Shown here piece by piece: positions 1-9,799 of a stretch of 64,000 nucleotides of DNA; positions within the stretch are counted from its first letter, which is position 1, and each line of letters begins with the position of its first letter. A program made the position numbers and the translations under genes. Location: positions 441,501 through 505,500 of the forward strand of contig OX335659.1 of the NCBI GenBank assembly GCA_946894095.1, in the 5' to 3' direction. This stretch comes from Incurvaria masculella. Its lineage: Eukaryota > Arthropoda > Insecta > Lepidoptera > Incurvariidae. The notes under the pieces are model-generated. The model ran no database searches, had not been told where the DNA came from, and saw only the letters and a list, made by a program, of their open reading frames with translations.

Positions 1-426
1 CGCGACTTTTATTTTGTATGAAATACGATATGCATGGCTAAGACCACAGCCACTGTGATGTGACTATGTAAAAAAACCTAAAATTAATAAATGTTTCAAG
101 CCTTCAAGATTATTTCATATATGCATGGAATAATCATTACATGGTAGGAACACCTTTTTACTGTGCTTGCAGTTGGTTGATACAGGGCTTGCAATTGAAA
201 CATGACAAATTAACAAAAATATACAAGAACACATACATACCTTCAGATATTGACTTCTCTGCAACTTTCACTCAGAAAATAGCACAATTGTTGGCTTAAA
301 TAAAACAGCCAAAATACATCGATATTAAAATGTTTTTTAAAATGGATGAAATCGCTAAAGACGAAACGGTCTCGCGTGAAGTCGTCTTGCGAGTGATAAA
401 CTAAACAGGAATAATTTTCGAGTATT
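1..426. other. AT-rich stretch without a clear gene
   Basis: No repeat family seen elsewhere in the window covers this stretch. A minus-strand AATAAA-like hexamer lies near 8-14, and an AAG/GTATGT splice-donor-like site reads on the minus strand near 240. Both matter only if the candidate exon at 427-566 is real. The first 40 bases contain ATACGATATGCATGG, which also occurs near 63940. Confidence 0.4.
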
Positions 427-566
427 CTACTTTTTACACAGAGATGTGTTAAGAATTCGGCCGTAACATCCACTTAACTCATTCGATGACATGTTTTTGA
501 GATCTTTCTCAAACACCACTTGACAAAAACGTGCACTTTCAAAGAGGCTGCCCCAATCAGATGTCA
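427..566 (-). CDS. Candidate terminal coding exon, unknown protein
   Basis: On the minus strand a pyrimidine-rich tract ends in AG at 568-567. It is followed by 45 sense codons in one frame and a TAG stop at 429-427. The predicted peptide has mixed composition, with an acidic-aromatic start (TSDWGSLFE) and a CKK end, and does not look like simple repeat translation. No domain was recognised and no partner exon is visible in the window. A different frame continues open to about 243 and could mean a frameshifted pseudogene. It may be chance: a 140-nt open stretch is not rare. Conservation or RNA evidence would decide. Confidence 0.2.
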
Positions 567-597
567 CTTCAGATATAGGTAATAAAAATAGTTTTTG

Positions 598-1461
598 CGG
601 AAGTTTGAAAAAGAGAATGTCTCAATTCGTCCGTCCTTTTATTTATATATTTCATATATAGGGCTGTGCCCTCAACTTGAGGCCGTTAATAATATTAATA
701 TTGATTTGAGGAGTGTTTGGCAGTGGTCAGCGAGCAATGGACTAGCGCTAAATCCCCAGAAGTCCTTGGTTTTAGTACTGGGAAACAAAAATACTGTAAA
801 AAAAGTGCTGTCTAGAAACCCACTTATTATGATGAATGGAATAGTTCTGCCCATTGTTAAAACTGCGCGAAACCTTGGTCTCAAGATGGACAGTCAACTC
901 CGGTATGGAGAACACATTGCCGAAAACGTTGGAAGATCGTTCGGTAAACTCAAAAGCGTATATAAAATACGACAATATCTTAGTACCAAGGTTCGACATC
1001 AACTAACAGAGACACTGATTCTTTCGCAACTTAATTATGCAGATGTTGTCTACGGCCCTTGTATACATAAAAAAACGTCTAGAAGAGTCCAACAGGTTCA
1101 AAACGCGTGTATTCGGTTCTGTGAGCATATTAAGAGACGCTCTCATATAACTCCCATTCTGAACAAGCTACATATTCTTAAAATGGAAAATCGTCGTACA
1201 CTCCACCTGGCCACTCAAGTTGCTAAAGTTATTATGTCACAGAGTCCCACACCCTTATGGAGTAGACTAAAGTGGCAAGGAGAGAGTCATAGGTATGGCA
1301 CGCGTGGGTCCGGAGTACAGCTATCTGTTCCTAAGCTGTTCTCAGCGTCCAAGTGTTGGAACGATATTCCTCCTCCTATTCGACAAATTATTACCATACA
1401 TAGTTTAAAAAAAAAATTTAAACGTTATCTTCTCTCACAACAAATATCGACAGCTATATAG
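598..1461 (+). pseudogene. Reverse transcriptase C-terminal part, CR1/L2-like non-LTR retrotransposon
   Basis: About 285 codons are open up to a TAG stop. The first residues have no proper start (the frame opens at a TTG), so this is a 5'-truncated copy. From about residue 20 the protein follows the post-catalytic palm/thumb of LINE reverse transcriptases. In order it shows 'WSASNGLALNPQKS', 'NLGLKMDSQLRYGEHI', 'LILSQLNYADVVYGP', 'VQQVQNACIRF' with 'HITPIL', 'YGTRGSGVQLSVPK', and finally 'CWNDIPPPIRQ' with 'FKRYLLSQQ'. The endonuclease and the catalytic YADD segment are missing, so the fragment cannot act alone. The clade call (CR1/L2-like rather than Jockey) is from memory of the motifs. Confidence 0.85.
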
Positions 1462-2024
1462 TTTTTTTAATTTTTTATTTAATGTTTCTATCTTTACTTT
1501 ACATACGCTAAATACTCCGCTCATCCAAGAAACTCATCGTCCAAAGCATTTTTAGTTCTCATTTGGTTTGTTCACCTTGTTTGGTTGTACAGTATATTTA
1601 AAGATACTTATTTGTGTGCTAATTGTATGAACAGGTTTGATTTTGGTCTTTTATCTTGACTTTTAAACCTAATGTAACATAATATTACGAAACGTCACTA
1701 ATGTGAAATAGGCCAAACTTAAAATCAGCGACTAGCCTTAGCAATATGTCAGCCTAGTCACAGCTGTGTTTGGTCCTTTTGTTGATATATGCTGTTTATT
1801 TATTTTAATTATCTTACTTTAGCTACTAATGTTTAAGTTACTTGTTACCTTTATAATGTTTTCGTTATATAAGATAATTTAATTTTATTTATTTACACTT
1901 ATAATTTAGTATAGAATACAATTTAGAAATTAAGTAAGTATAAGCTTTATCTAATTGTAATTGTAAGCATTATCAATAATAAACATTTTCATTTTCAATT
2001 TTTTCATTTTTCATTTTCATTTTC
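598..2024 (+). mobile_element. 5'-truncated CR1/L2-like LINE with 3' UTR
   Basis: The open frame is followed by about 560 bp of AT-rich 3' UTR that ends in tandem TTTTCA-type units (about 1985-2024) instead of poly(A). Short-repeat tails are typical of CR1/L2-type LINEs. The tail abuts a Helitron-like terminus at 2027. Confidence 0.75.
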
Positions 2025-2026
2025 AA

Positions 2027-2170
2027 CTAGCTGCGGTACCCAGCTCCGTTCGGGTTAGTGTTGGCTAAATTATTTGATGGATAAAATGGAGCCCACATGG
2101 CTGGTCTAAAATAGGGTCAAACTGGTCCTGGACAATGTATCCATCTACCAAATTTAATCAAGATCGTTTG
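2027..2170 (-). mobile_element. Helitron-like 3' end
   Basis: Read on the minus strand, the sequence ends in a GC-rich hairpin segment (GAACGGAGCTGGGTACC), then GCAG and CTAG (2030-2027). The same terminus recurs at 9614, 49483, 56311 and 63050. A hairpin followed by CTRR is the Helitron 3' signature. The left part is truncated. Confidence 0.5.
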
Positions 2171-2209
2171 AGCCCAAATAGAATAATTTAATGAGAAACA
2201 TCCAATAAT

Positions 2210-2570
2210 TCCCATTTAGAGCTTCGTTGACATTTGGTGGCTATTTAAAAAAACAATTTGCCGCCAGAACCTTTCTGCACTTGCACTGCTACATTGCTTA
2301 CCTAGTAAGTAAGTAAGTAAGTAACGTGTAACGTAGGTAAGTTTTGCGTGGACTCCAACCCACAGCCAGCCTCAGCATCGAAGACGGTAACACATCCTGA
2401 ACCTGACTGCTCCCAGAGATGCTATACGTTGATAAAATACGCATATAAATCGGTGGTTCGCAAGTTAAAGGAATTTAACACTCTCTACTCACCCCTCTGG
2501 TAATGAAGCGTTATATTATGTAGCCTATAAATTTTGAGTAGAATCAGGCTAGACGTAGGTACAATCCTCC
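2210..2570. repeat. Diverged interspersed repeat with 5S-SINE-like core
   Basis: Includes GTGGACTCCAACCCACAGCCAGCCTC, a decayed counterpart of the 5S-SINE head region, followed by a segment (about 2395-2570) related to 4260-4540 and, inverted, to 11820-12190. A five-copy TAAG microsatellite sits at 2304-2324. Confidence 0.5.
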
Positions 2571-2616
2571 AGTTCTTTATGTCATACCCCTTCACCTGCT
2601 TGGCGGTAGGGTAAGG

Positions 2617-2720
2617 GAAGGTCCTGGCATGGCACCTAATTTGTTCGGGAAAATGGTGTTTTGGGCTAATATAATGATGGTAGGTGTGGTATTATCCATC
2701 CATGTCCAGCCACGAAAAAC
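2617..2720 (+). mobile_element. SINE 3' body fragment
   Basis: Contains the shared SINE tail: GGTCCTGGCATGGCACCTA, a 'TTGGGCTAATA' segment and the terminal 'CATCCATGTCCAG'. The head and middle are missing. It is followed directly by another SINE-like repeat. Confidence 0.7.
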
Positions 2721-3034
2721 CGGCCAAGCGCGAGTCGGACTCGCCTACGAAGGGTTCCGTACCAACGCACAAGATTAACCACAAAAAAATAGGTTTTTTG
2801 TATCGGAGCCGCCTTTAATTTTTATTATTTTTAAATTTTATCTATTTGTTGTTATAGCGGCAAAATAAATACACACTCTGTGAAAATTTCAGCTGCCTAC
2901 TTATTACGGTTCATGAGATACAACTTTGTGACAGACGGACGGCAGGACGGACGGCAGGACGGACGGCAGGACGGACGGACGGACGGACGGATAGTAGGGT
3001 TCCGTTGATACCCTTTGGGTACGGAACCCTAAAA
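2721..3034 (+). mobile_element. SINE-like 'GGCCAAG...GGTTCCGTACC' repeat, full copy
   Basis: Starts CCGGCCAAGCGCGAGTCGG and ends GGGTACGGAACCCTAAAA. It has an internal 'CACACTCTGTGAAAATTTCAG' landmark and an (ACGG)n-rich tract near 2936-2992. The start and end hold inverted GGTTCCGTACC/GGTACGGAACC motifs. The first one weakly resembles a pol III B box. I think this matches the lepidopteran Metulj-type SINE, but that name is from memory and tentative. Confidence 0.7.
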
Positions 3035-3162
3035 AATGTATTTATACTGATTTTCATTTATTCGTTGTTAGATTTTTTGTATTTACGCTTTTTAATTCTA
3101 AATATGGTAGTTGTATAGAATGATATTATAAGACATTGAGGGCCGGTATTTCAAACTCCTAC

Positions 3163-3520
3163 TTAAGGCGGGCCATCCCGCTCAACTTCCCATACAAACG
3201 TCGAAAGAAGATCATGCGCATATTTCTTGTCAAATATCTAAAATTGTACTCCAAAGAGTTATTTCATCGAACTAGATGTCTGATGATCATTGGCATTGTA
3301 AAATAGTGTCTTGTTTCATAGGTATAAGGTCCTTAAGTTCGAATTTTTCGCGCGTTTTTTTTACAATAAACTTGGAGGTGAATTACTCAAAGATAAAATA
3401 AAAACATCTTAAAAAGATTAGTCATCACACCTAGCTCGTTTCATTAAGATGAGTAATAAATTTGGTTTTTGTTTCATTTACTTTTAGCTATAACTAAGTA
3501 GTTTTTTTTAATCCCACCTT
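3163..3520 (-). mobile_element. TTAA-flanked MITE, type A, truncated
   Basis: Begins with TTAA at 3163-3166 followed by GGCGGGCCATCCCGC, the terminal inverted repeat of the type A element at 51151-51702. The interior includes the landmark 'TTCGAATTTTTCGCGCG'. The opposite end is missing. Confidence 0.7.
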
Positions 3521-3539
3521 TCTAATCAAAAATAAAAAA

Positions 3540-3865
3540 ACCTAAGTAAATATACTTTTTCGTACTAAGTAGGTACGTCGCTTATTTCAAGGAATGTAAT
3601 ATGTATGTATGTATAATCGACCGTGAAGCAAGGACACATTAATTGAACAAAGAGCCCAGAAAAGCGAACTACTTTACGAATATACTGCAAGGCTGGACCC
3701 GAACCAGAAAAACATACCATTCGCGGGTATTGCGTCTACCAATTTCGCCACCCATAATTTGGAATTCTCCTGCAGTTCCTCCTCCCGTAATGAATGCCTC
3801 CTCGATCGGTTTGCCGTAAACGCCAATTTAGGTGGGAACTCAGACTGACCACTCAGATTAAACAA
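3540..3865 (-). mobile_element. tRNA-like SINE, separate family
   Basis: Minus strand has a tRNA-like segment (about 3765-3690) with TGGCGAAATTGG, 11 of 12 against the pol III A-box consensus, and GGTTCGGGTCC, close to the B box. The downstream body (about 3690-3540) recurs on the plus strand at 15831-15990. The body differs from the main SINE family of the window. The D-arm happens to look like a bacterial tRNA-Leu arm; I regard this as convergence because no acceptor stem forms. Confidence 0.55.
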
Positions 3866-4019
3866 TGTATCTACCTATGAAATTTTATCAAAATTGGTTA
3901 AACCGATGTGGCATGTTTGAATAAGAAAACATCCAGATATGGCCATTTATATAAATTCAATGGATAAAATAAAATATGTAACACATTGGGGCCGATTTCT
4001 TTTAAGTTTTTTAAAAGTA

Positions 4020-4260
4020 TTTGCCGCCGAGACGATCCTGCACTGGCACTACTACATTGACATGGATAAAAAACACGGACATTTGTTATTGCTGCTTCGA
4101 CCATCTTTCACTCAGTGCGATGGTACGTACCAACTCAGGCGGGATTAACCTTATCACCTCGTTAGTGAGAAAGAGAAACTATATTTTTAAAAGGAATCCG
4201 AACCACAGCCAGCCTCAACATAAAAAACGGTTACCAATCTAAAACCCGACCGCGCCCATA
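4020..4260 (-). mobile_element. Decayed 5S-headed SINE
   Basis: Carries the body landmarks of the 5S-headed SINE in the same order: 'CACTACTACATTGACATGGAT', the 'CTTCGACCATCTTTCACTCAG' block, and 'AATCCGAACCACAGCCAGCC'. The head is too diverged to align along its length. Confidence 0.55.
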
Positions 4261-4540
4261 GATCCTAAACATAGATCCAATCCGCGTATTAATTGAGTGA
4301 GTAGTTCGGTCACGTCTCTCGTAATTTAGAGTGATGTATTCCGCCAATTTCCATGCGTATATGTGTTGTACGCTCACGCCTGATGTTAATATATAGCCAA
4401 CTAATGCGCAGATTTAGGCTAGACTTAGATACAAACCGCATCTAAATCGGGTAATCGGTTCTCAAGTTAAAAGCATTTCATACTACTGGTCACCTTCTCT
4501 GTTAATTTAGCGTAATGCTAAGTAGCCCTAAAATTGCCGG
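4260..4540. repeat. Interspersed repeat related to 2395-2570 and 11820-12040
   Basis: Shared landmarks are 'AGGCTAGACTTAGATACAAA', 'ATCTAAATCGGGTAATCGG' and 'CTCAAGTTAAA'. No terminal repeat or coding capacity was seen. It may be a long tail of the adjacent decayed SINE, since the two co-occur at all three sites. Confidence 0.45.
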
Positions 4541-4796
4541 AAAAAATCGACCCTTAGGTACAATTATGTAGCATCAATATTGGGTGAGCCATATAAATTG
4601 TCATCCCCTGTATCATTCCCTTCATTTTTTTCAAAATGGTGTGATTCTTCCTGGTCGGCCAGAGAGTACTCGTCGGAGCAGCATAACGCTGTCCTTCCGT
4701 CCCCTTCGCAATCTCGCAACGCGGAACAGGTGGGGAATTAAAATTCAAATTCACTGTCGGAATTCCAAAAATAGAAACGGGCCGGACTTTGTTCTT

Positions 4797-5131
4797 TTTT
4801 AGGGTTCCGTACCCAAAGGGTGAAAACGGAACCCTATTACTAAGCCTCCGCTGTCCGTCCGCCCGTCCGTCCGTCCGTTTGTCATAGGGCTGTATCTCAT
4901 GAACCAAAATAGGTAGGCCTCTGAAATTTTCACAGAGTATGTATTTATTTTGCCGCTATAACAACAAATAGGTAACATTAAAAAATAATACATGATGTTT
5001 TTTATGTCTTATTTTTTAATTTACTAATTTAACTTACTAATCTATACAAAAAACGTAATTTTATTAAAGAAAAATTTGTACGTGGTATGGAACCCTTCGT
5101 GTGCGAGTCCGACTCGCACTTGGCCGATTTT
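4797..5131 (-). mobile_element. SINE-like 'GGCCAAG' repeat
   Basis: Minus-strand copy with both ends: TAGGGTTCCGTACCC on the plus side at 4800 and GACTCGCACTTGGCC at 5112-5126. The GTCC-rich (CCGT)n tract is at 4854-4880. It abuts the next SINE at 5130 with no gap, which suggests a shared A/T-rich insertion point. Confidence 0.7.
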
Positions 5132-5495
5132 TTTTGCAACCTGACATGGATGGCTAATACCACACAATTACCGTTATGATATTAGCCCAATACACCACAT
5201 TCCTGCAGGAATTAGGTGCCAGGACCTTCCCTTTATGAGCACGGCTACATTGAAATGGATGGAAAACACGGACAACTTTTCATTGCCGCATCAACCATAG
5301 TTTCATCCTATGCGGTGGTACCAACCTGGGCGGGCTTAACCCTACCACCTAGTAGGGGAAGGGGACCTACAATTCTACATGGGTTCCGAACCATGGAACA
5401 GCTCACATTTGCACAAATGCATTTATCAAACTTAGAAAGAGAAAGAGAGTGTTTTATGTCCTCTAAGTCCTCTAACCCCTAGACCACGAGCTCTA
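5130..5495 (-). mobile_element. tRNA-headed SINE, B box deleted
   Basis: Body and tail are complete and match 23765-24147. The head keeps the A-box region (CGTGGTCTAGGGGTTAG on the minus strand, near 5490) but lacks the GGTTCAAATCC B box, apparently through a deletion around 5455-5470. Without the B box this copy should not be transcribed by pol III. Confidence 0.75.
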
Positions 5496-5579
5496 GAATT
5501 GCCGATGTATTTATTTATTTATATATGTTCATTGCACTCAAAATTCGGGCAAAAGGTACAACTTAATGCCAGCGGCATT

Positions 5580-5690
5580 CTCTCTTATGGGTTCATTCAA
5601 TGCGATGGTAGCAGCCCCTGTGGGAATAACCCTACCACCTAGTACCTATGTAAGGAAGGGGACGAATCACTTTGTCCGCTATTACGACAT
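5580..5690 (-). mobile_element. SINE body fragment
   Basis: Contains 'TTCATTCAATGCGATGGTA' and 'AACCCTACCACCTAGTA', the middle block of the shared SINE body. Both ends are lost. Confidence 0.55.
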
Positions 5691-5934
5691 TCATGGAAAT
5701 AAATGCAGCCGGCCGATTGCATTATTTTAGGTTCCGGAACCGACACGGCATGTCAAAGTTTAAAAAAAAAATTGACATTAAGACATATTTCTGTACTATT
5801 CAAGAAATAAATTGAGGGCAAAAATAATATGCCGGATATAAATGTTAAGAGATTTCACCCGAGAATAGTCCGAAAATTTCGCTTTTTATGCGGTGTGCAT
5901 GAACTTGAAGTTATACATACGTCCTGGCGTCACC

Positions 5935-6135
5935 TTTAAGCCCAGGCTACAAACAGATGTTTTTTATGGAACTTTGCTTTATGTTAAGCTCGGCATATGG
6001 CGTACGCCAGGACCTCTTAAGGTGCCCGACGACGCCCATACGCTTTCGAACTTTAAAGGGGGCTGCGAAAACCATGCCGGCGCACCAGGTGCTTCTTCAC
6101 ACCATGTTTGAAGGACCCCAGGTTTTATTTTGGGA
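5935..6135 (-). repeat. Unclassified interspersed repeat (copy 1 of 2)
   Basis: The reverse complement aligns with 50135-50265. Shared landmarks are 'GGTCCTGGCGTACGCCATATG', 'GGGCACCTTAA' and 'GTTTTCGCAGCCCC'. It looks like a fragment of a transposon or retroposed gene, but I could not assign a class. Confidence 0.5.
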
Positions 6136-6284
6136 GAAATATCTCGGCAGGGAGTATTTCTAATTCTAAAGTTTACCGATCCTATGGATAAATGACCTAA
6201 AGGATTGGTTGGTTCAGATTTTTTGAATGTCGCCAGTGAACGGGTGCATTTTCTGTCTATTCCGCGTTGTTCGATGGTAGAAAG

Positions 6285-6384
6285 GGGACGGACAACTACC
6301 GTTATTATCTAATACATTACATTCCCGAAGGAATAAGGTACCATGCCAGAACCTTCCCTTTATGAGCACGACTACATTGATCTA
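6285..6384 (-). mobile_element. SINE tail fragment
   Basis: Holds 'ACTACCGTTATTATCTAATAC', 'CCATGCCAGAACCTTCC' and 'GAGCACGACTACATTGA', the 3' third of the tRNA-headed SINE. It lies tandem to the next copy. Confidence 0.6.
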
Positions 6385-6522
6385 TTTTTTTTATGCGACC
6401 TGACATGGATGGCTAATACCACACAACTACCGTTATGATATTAGCCCAATACACCACATCCCCGAAGGATTGAGGTGCCATGCCAGGACCTTCCCTTTAT
6501 GAGCACTGCTACATTGAACTCG

Positions 6523-6663
6523 GGACATAATTCTTCTTTTTACACTGATTCTTTTACTGTTAGAGCTGCACGTATGTGGAACCAGCTTCCACTTGATGTA
6601 CGAATATCCTATTCTATTCACATATTTAAAGAGCGTCTCAAATGTCTGTTCCTCGATTTTTGA
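6523..6663 (+). pseudogene. LINE reverse transcriptase extreme C-terminus
   Basis: Forty-six codons end in TGA at 6661-6663. The residues 'DSFTVRAARMWNQLPLDVR' followed by 'FKERLK' are the conserved C-terminal signature of CR1/L2/Jockey-type reverse transcriptases. Everything upstream was lost by 5' truncation. Confidence 0.7.
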
Positions 6664-7076
6664 CTTGTATTATTTAATCAGTAGTTATTTGCTTTTACTG
6701 ATCCTACTGATTCAAGAGACACATTGTTTCTTTTGTGCATTGAATATAAAGGTATATATTTATATATTTATATGTGTAAATATTTGTATGTATCTATCTG
6801 TTAATATTAAGTACTATACATTATAAGCCTATTTTTATGTACGATTATTTTATGAAAATATATATATTTCCATTTCATTTTAAAATATTTTTTAAGATAC
6901 TTAATATTTTCTTTAGTTTTTAGTTTTTTATTTTTTTATTTTGCCCGCCACACCGCACCTCTCCTACGTCTCTAAGGTTGAATGTCAGAGAATGCCTCAT
7001 GGCATTAATTCCGCCTTTTTGTGAACCATGCTTGCAGGCTTGCAAATAAAGAATTTTTTCATTTTCATTTCATTTC
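6523..7076 (+). mobile_element. 5'-truncated CR1-like LINE nested in SINE
   Basis: Flanked by AACTCG at 6517-6522 and 7077-7082, a likely 6-bp target-site duplication. It begins inside the last coding exon of a LINE and ends in ATTTTC/ATTTC units near 7055-7076. Confidence 0.75.
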
Positions 7077-7365
7077 AACTCGATGGAAAACACGGACAAT
7101 TTTTCATTGCCGCTTCGACCATCTTTTCATCCAATGCGGTGGTACCAACACGGGCGGGCTTATGCCCTTCCCTACAAAACTTTAGGGAAGGGTAGGACCT
7201 ACAGTTTCATATGGATTCTGAACCATGGAGCAGCTCGCATTCGTGACTAAATGCACTTGTCGAACTCGGAAAGAGAAAGACAGTGGTGCAAGTCGGTATT
7301 GAACCCAGGCCTCTGGTACGCTAGTCCAGTCCCCGCGCCACAAGGCTACGAGCCGCTAGATTGAG

Positions 7366-7618
7366 TACACGGACAATTTTTCATTGCCACTTTAATTAAA
7401 GTTTCACCATGCCACCACCAAACCGAGCGGGTTTAACCCTACCAATAAGCAGGGGAAGGGGACCTAAAGTTTTACATGAGTTCCGAACCATGGAACAGCT
7501 TGCATTCATAATCAATTAATCCAAATCAGAAAGAGAAACAATAGTGGTACATGGCCGGGGCGAGGATTTGAACCCAGACCTCTCGCATGAAAGTCCTCTA
7601 GCCACTAGACCACTATGT
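7366..7618 (-). mobile_element. tRNA-headed SINE, head half
   Basis: Minus strand gives a good tRNA-like head at the right end: TAGTGGTCTAGTGGCTAG (A box) and GGTTCAAATCC (B box, exact to consensus). The 3' half after the 'ACGGACAATTTTTCATTGCC' block is missing. Confidence 0.7.
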
Positions 7619-7985
7619 AATTTTGGATTACAACGTTTACACTTGCTTAGGACTACACTACTTAGAAGTTACATTAACATCAAATTAACCATATCTTATT
7701 GTGATTTGCCTATGTATTTAACTACAAAAACCTGTAATTGTAAATGTATGCCATTCATTTAAGATTTACTTAATGTAAAGTTATGGTATACTTATTTCGT
7801 TTTTTTCCTACTTTCCTCCTTTTTCATAAAACCTAGTAAAGATAATTTCAAGTGTAGAACGAATAAATAATGAAAGATTGACAAAGCGAATTCACAGATG
7901 GTAAGTGTGTGGAAGTGGCTAGCCTGTATGACCAAGAAGAATTACCACGATAAGTCAGTGGCTCCGTTAAAGTTAAAATAGAATC

Positions 7986-8056
7986 ACCCGTAATCAAAGA
8001 GCATGTATGAAGGGATGCATGTCTGTAGAAGCAAAAAAAGTATTCTGTGATCGAAC
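7986..8056 (+). pseudogene. Short LINE ORF2 C-terminal remnant
   Basis: The reading 'TRNQRACMKGCMSVEAKK' resembles a LINE ORF2 end that I recall from Lepidoptera (pattern RRACMKR.M.V.EAKE.C.DR). Similar scraps occur at 16510 and 46408. The identification rests on memory of the motif. Confidence 0.4.
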
Positions 8057-8329
8057 ACCGTGAGTGATATTCTGCATAAAATAAAATAGGCAGCAATATA
8101 CAATTTCAATTTTCAACTCTTTAACTCTATTTCAAAGAATAAATAGGGGCTAAAGTCACTCGCAATCCTATTTCCTTTATGAGAATAAAACACCCTACAG
8201 ACACACGAACAGACGCATGAACAGACAAACAACCAGGTCCCACAATAATTGTTACGTTATTCCTTATCTTGGGGAACGAAACCCTAAAAGTGTTTAACAG
8301 CATCACTTCATTCACTATTTACCTACGTC
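8057..8329. other. Low-complexity and unclassified sequence
   Basis: Ends near 8290 with AACGAAACCCTAAAAG, like the terminus of the GGCCAAG repeat and of the element at 22085-22345, but no full copy is present. Confidence 0.3.
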
Positions 8330-8710
8330 CGCTGCCTACGTCATCCTCCTAGCCACTTGAGAGCGTTTGGCGCGAGCGTGGTTTGTTTATAGTCGTTAGG
8401 GTCATTACTTTTATGGCAGTGTTTATTAAACAATACCGGGGATCAATGGCGACCATTGTGGGGGATTCAGAATTGCCGGGGATTCATTCCTGCCTGTTAC
8501 ACCGGCAGACGGTGGCTATAATAAAGCCAGGCGACTCCCTAATTGCCGCAAGATAAGTATCGAATATAAATTGTCGACAAATTGCCCCCGAGTGCTCATT
8601 GCAAATAATCGATTATTGCGCACGCAGACGCGCGCATCAATAAATTGTCGGAGGTGTGATAATTGCACATGCGAGCTTGCGCGGCACAGCCCTTAAAGAG
8701 GTGCGGTCTA
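8330..8710. other. Unique segment, candidate conserved non-coding DNA
   Basis: Not repeated in the window. It is less AT-biased than its flanks and holds a cluster of homeodomain/Caudal-like cores (TTTATGG near 8411, ATAATAAAGC near 8519, AATCGATTATTG near 8607). No ORF of interest. Regulatory function is inference from composition and motifs only. Confidence 0.3.
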
Positions 8711-8941
8711 CACGGAAGGTTTTTTTTGTATTAAGTTTATGAGTAATTCATAAAAATTTTTTATTTACTATCATTTTACCGGGATTGTAATAACTCAATT
8801 GGGAACCCACTCAATTCTAATTTGGTATGAGAGCACCCACCATCACCCCGCTTCTTCAAAGGGGTTCGCAGATATGATAAAGCCCATGCGGTAAAGTAGT
8901 ATGCGATAACTTTTGGCTTAGCATAGTGAATGGAGGCTATT

Positions 8942-9301
8942 TTTTAACCGACTTCAAAAAAAGGAGGAGGTTATCAATTCGTATGTATGTTTTTTTTTTT
9001 TTGTTTTTTTTTTTTTTTATGTTTGTTACCTCATAACTTTTGCCTGGGTGAACCGATTTTGATAATTATTTTTTTAAATGATAGCTAGTGCTTCCCAAGT
9101 GGTCCCATTTTAATTTGGTTAAGTTCTGACAATGATATCCATGAGAAAATCATAAAAGTCTTACATTTGTTTTAAGATTGCGCGACAAATGGACGAATAA
9201 CTCAATATAACGCCAACCGATTTCGATGATTCTTTTTTTATTGGAAAGGACGTGTACAAATTAGTAAGTGTACTTCAGATTCACTAAAAATAAACAAATA
9301 A
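8942..9301 (+). mobile_element. 'AACCGACTTCAAAAAAAGGAGG' repeat
   Basis: Starts with the landmark near 8947, followed by poly(T), then 'TTGCCTGGGTGAACCGATTTTG'. Partial inverted copies occur at 18130-18297 and 36980-37057. It directly joins the foldback at 9302, whose arms also contain ATAACCGACTTCAA, so the two may be one composite element. Confidence 0.6.
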
Positions 9302-9598
9302 AAAAAAATTTAACAAAAAAAATAACCGACTTCAAGGAAAAAGCACTAAAAAGTAAAAAATAATTTTCATTTTTGTAGTTACGATTTCTGTTATTTTTTG
9401 AGTCGGTGTCAGCCAAGGTTAGGTTAGGTTAGGTTAGGTTAGGTTAGGTTAGGTTAGGTTCTCTTGATTGGCGCAGCGCGTGCTCGGCTGACGCCGACTC
9501 AAAAAATAACAGAAATCGTAACTACAAAAATGAAAATTATTTTTTACTTTTTAGTGCTTTTTCGTTGAAGTCGGTTATTTTTTTTGTTAAATTTTTTT
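9302..9598. mobile_element. Foldback element, 113-bp arms, TTAGG spacer
   Basis: Arms 9302-9414 and 9486-9598 are inverted copies differing at about two positions. The 71-bp spacer holds nine AGGTT units and a short GC-rich tail. No coding capacity. Near-identity of the arms implies recent formation or ongoing homogenisation. Confidence 0.85.
9416..9460 (+). repeat. (TTAGG)n interstitial telomere-type array, 9 units
   Basis: Nine exact AGGTT units, the canonical insect telomere motif in rotated form, lying in the spacer of the foldback element. Confidence 0.95.
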
Positions 9599-9613
9599 TA
9601 CACTTATGGGTAA

Positions 9614-9795
9614 CTAGCTGAGGTACCAAGCACCGCTTGAGTCAATGTCGTTTCGCACTGATGTCGGGCTGAACCTAACATTTAATGTTATATGAGTTCC
9701 CTTTTACCAAATTTCATCAAAATGAGTTCAGCGGTTTAGCCGTGAAAACACAACAGACAGACAAAATTAACTACTCATTTACAATATCAGTATGG
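9614..9795 (-). mobile_element. Short non-autonomous Helitron-like element
   Basis: On the minus strand it starts near ATCCATACTGATATTG (9795) and contains 'CAGACAGACAAAAT'-type landmarks in reverse. It ends with an imperfect GC hairpin, then GTACCTCAGCTAG at 9614. About 180 bp, no coding. Confidence 0.5.
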
Positions 9796-9799
9796 ATTA

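Larger units (their letters stand above)
6385..7357 (-). mobile_element. tRNA-headed SINE interrupted by a LINE
   Basis: The tail is 6385-6522 and the remainder with the head is 7077-7357. The minus-strand head has an A-box-like TAGCCTTGTGGCG and the B-box-like GGTTCAATACC. Removing 6523-7082 restores a continuous SINE body across ATTGAACTCGATGG. The element was therefore in place before the LINE arrived. Confidence 0.8.

Noticed and set aside
598..1461. Active LINE protein
   Set aside because: The endonuclease and catalytic RT core are missing and the frame begins without a proper start; it is a truncated copy.
3690..3765. Functional tRNA-Leu or organelle/bacterial tRNA insert
   Set aside because: Only the A and B boxes match; no acceptor stem or proper anticodon loop, and its flank is a repeat body found elsewhere.
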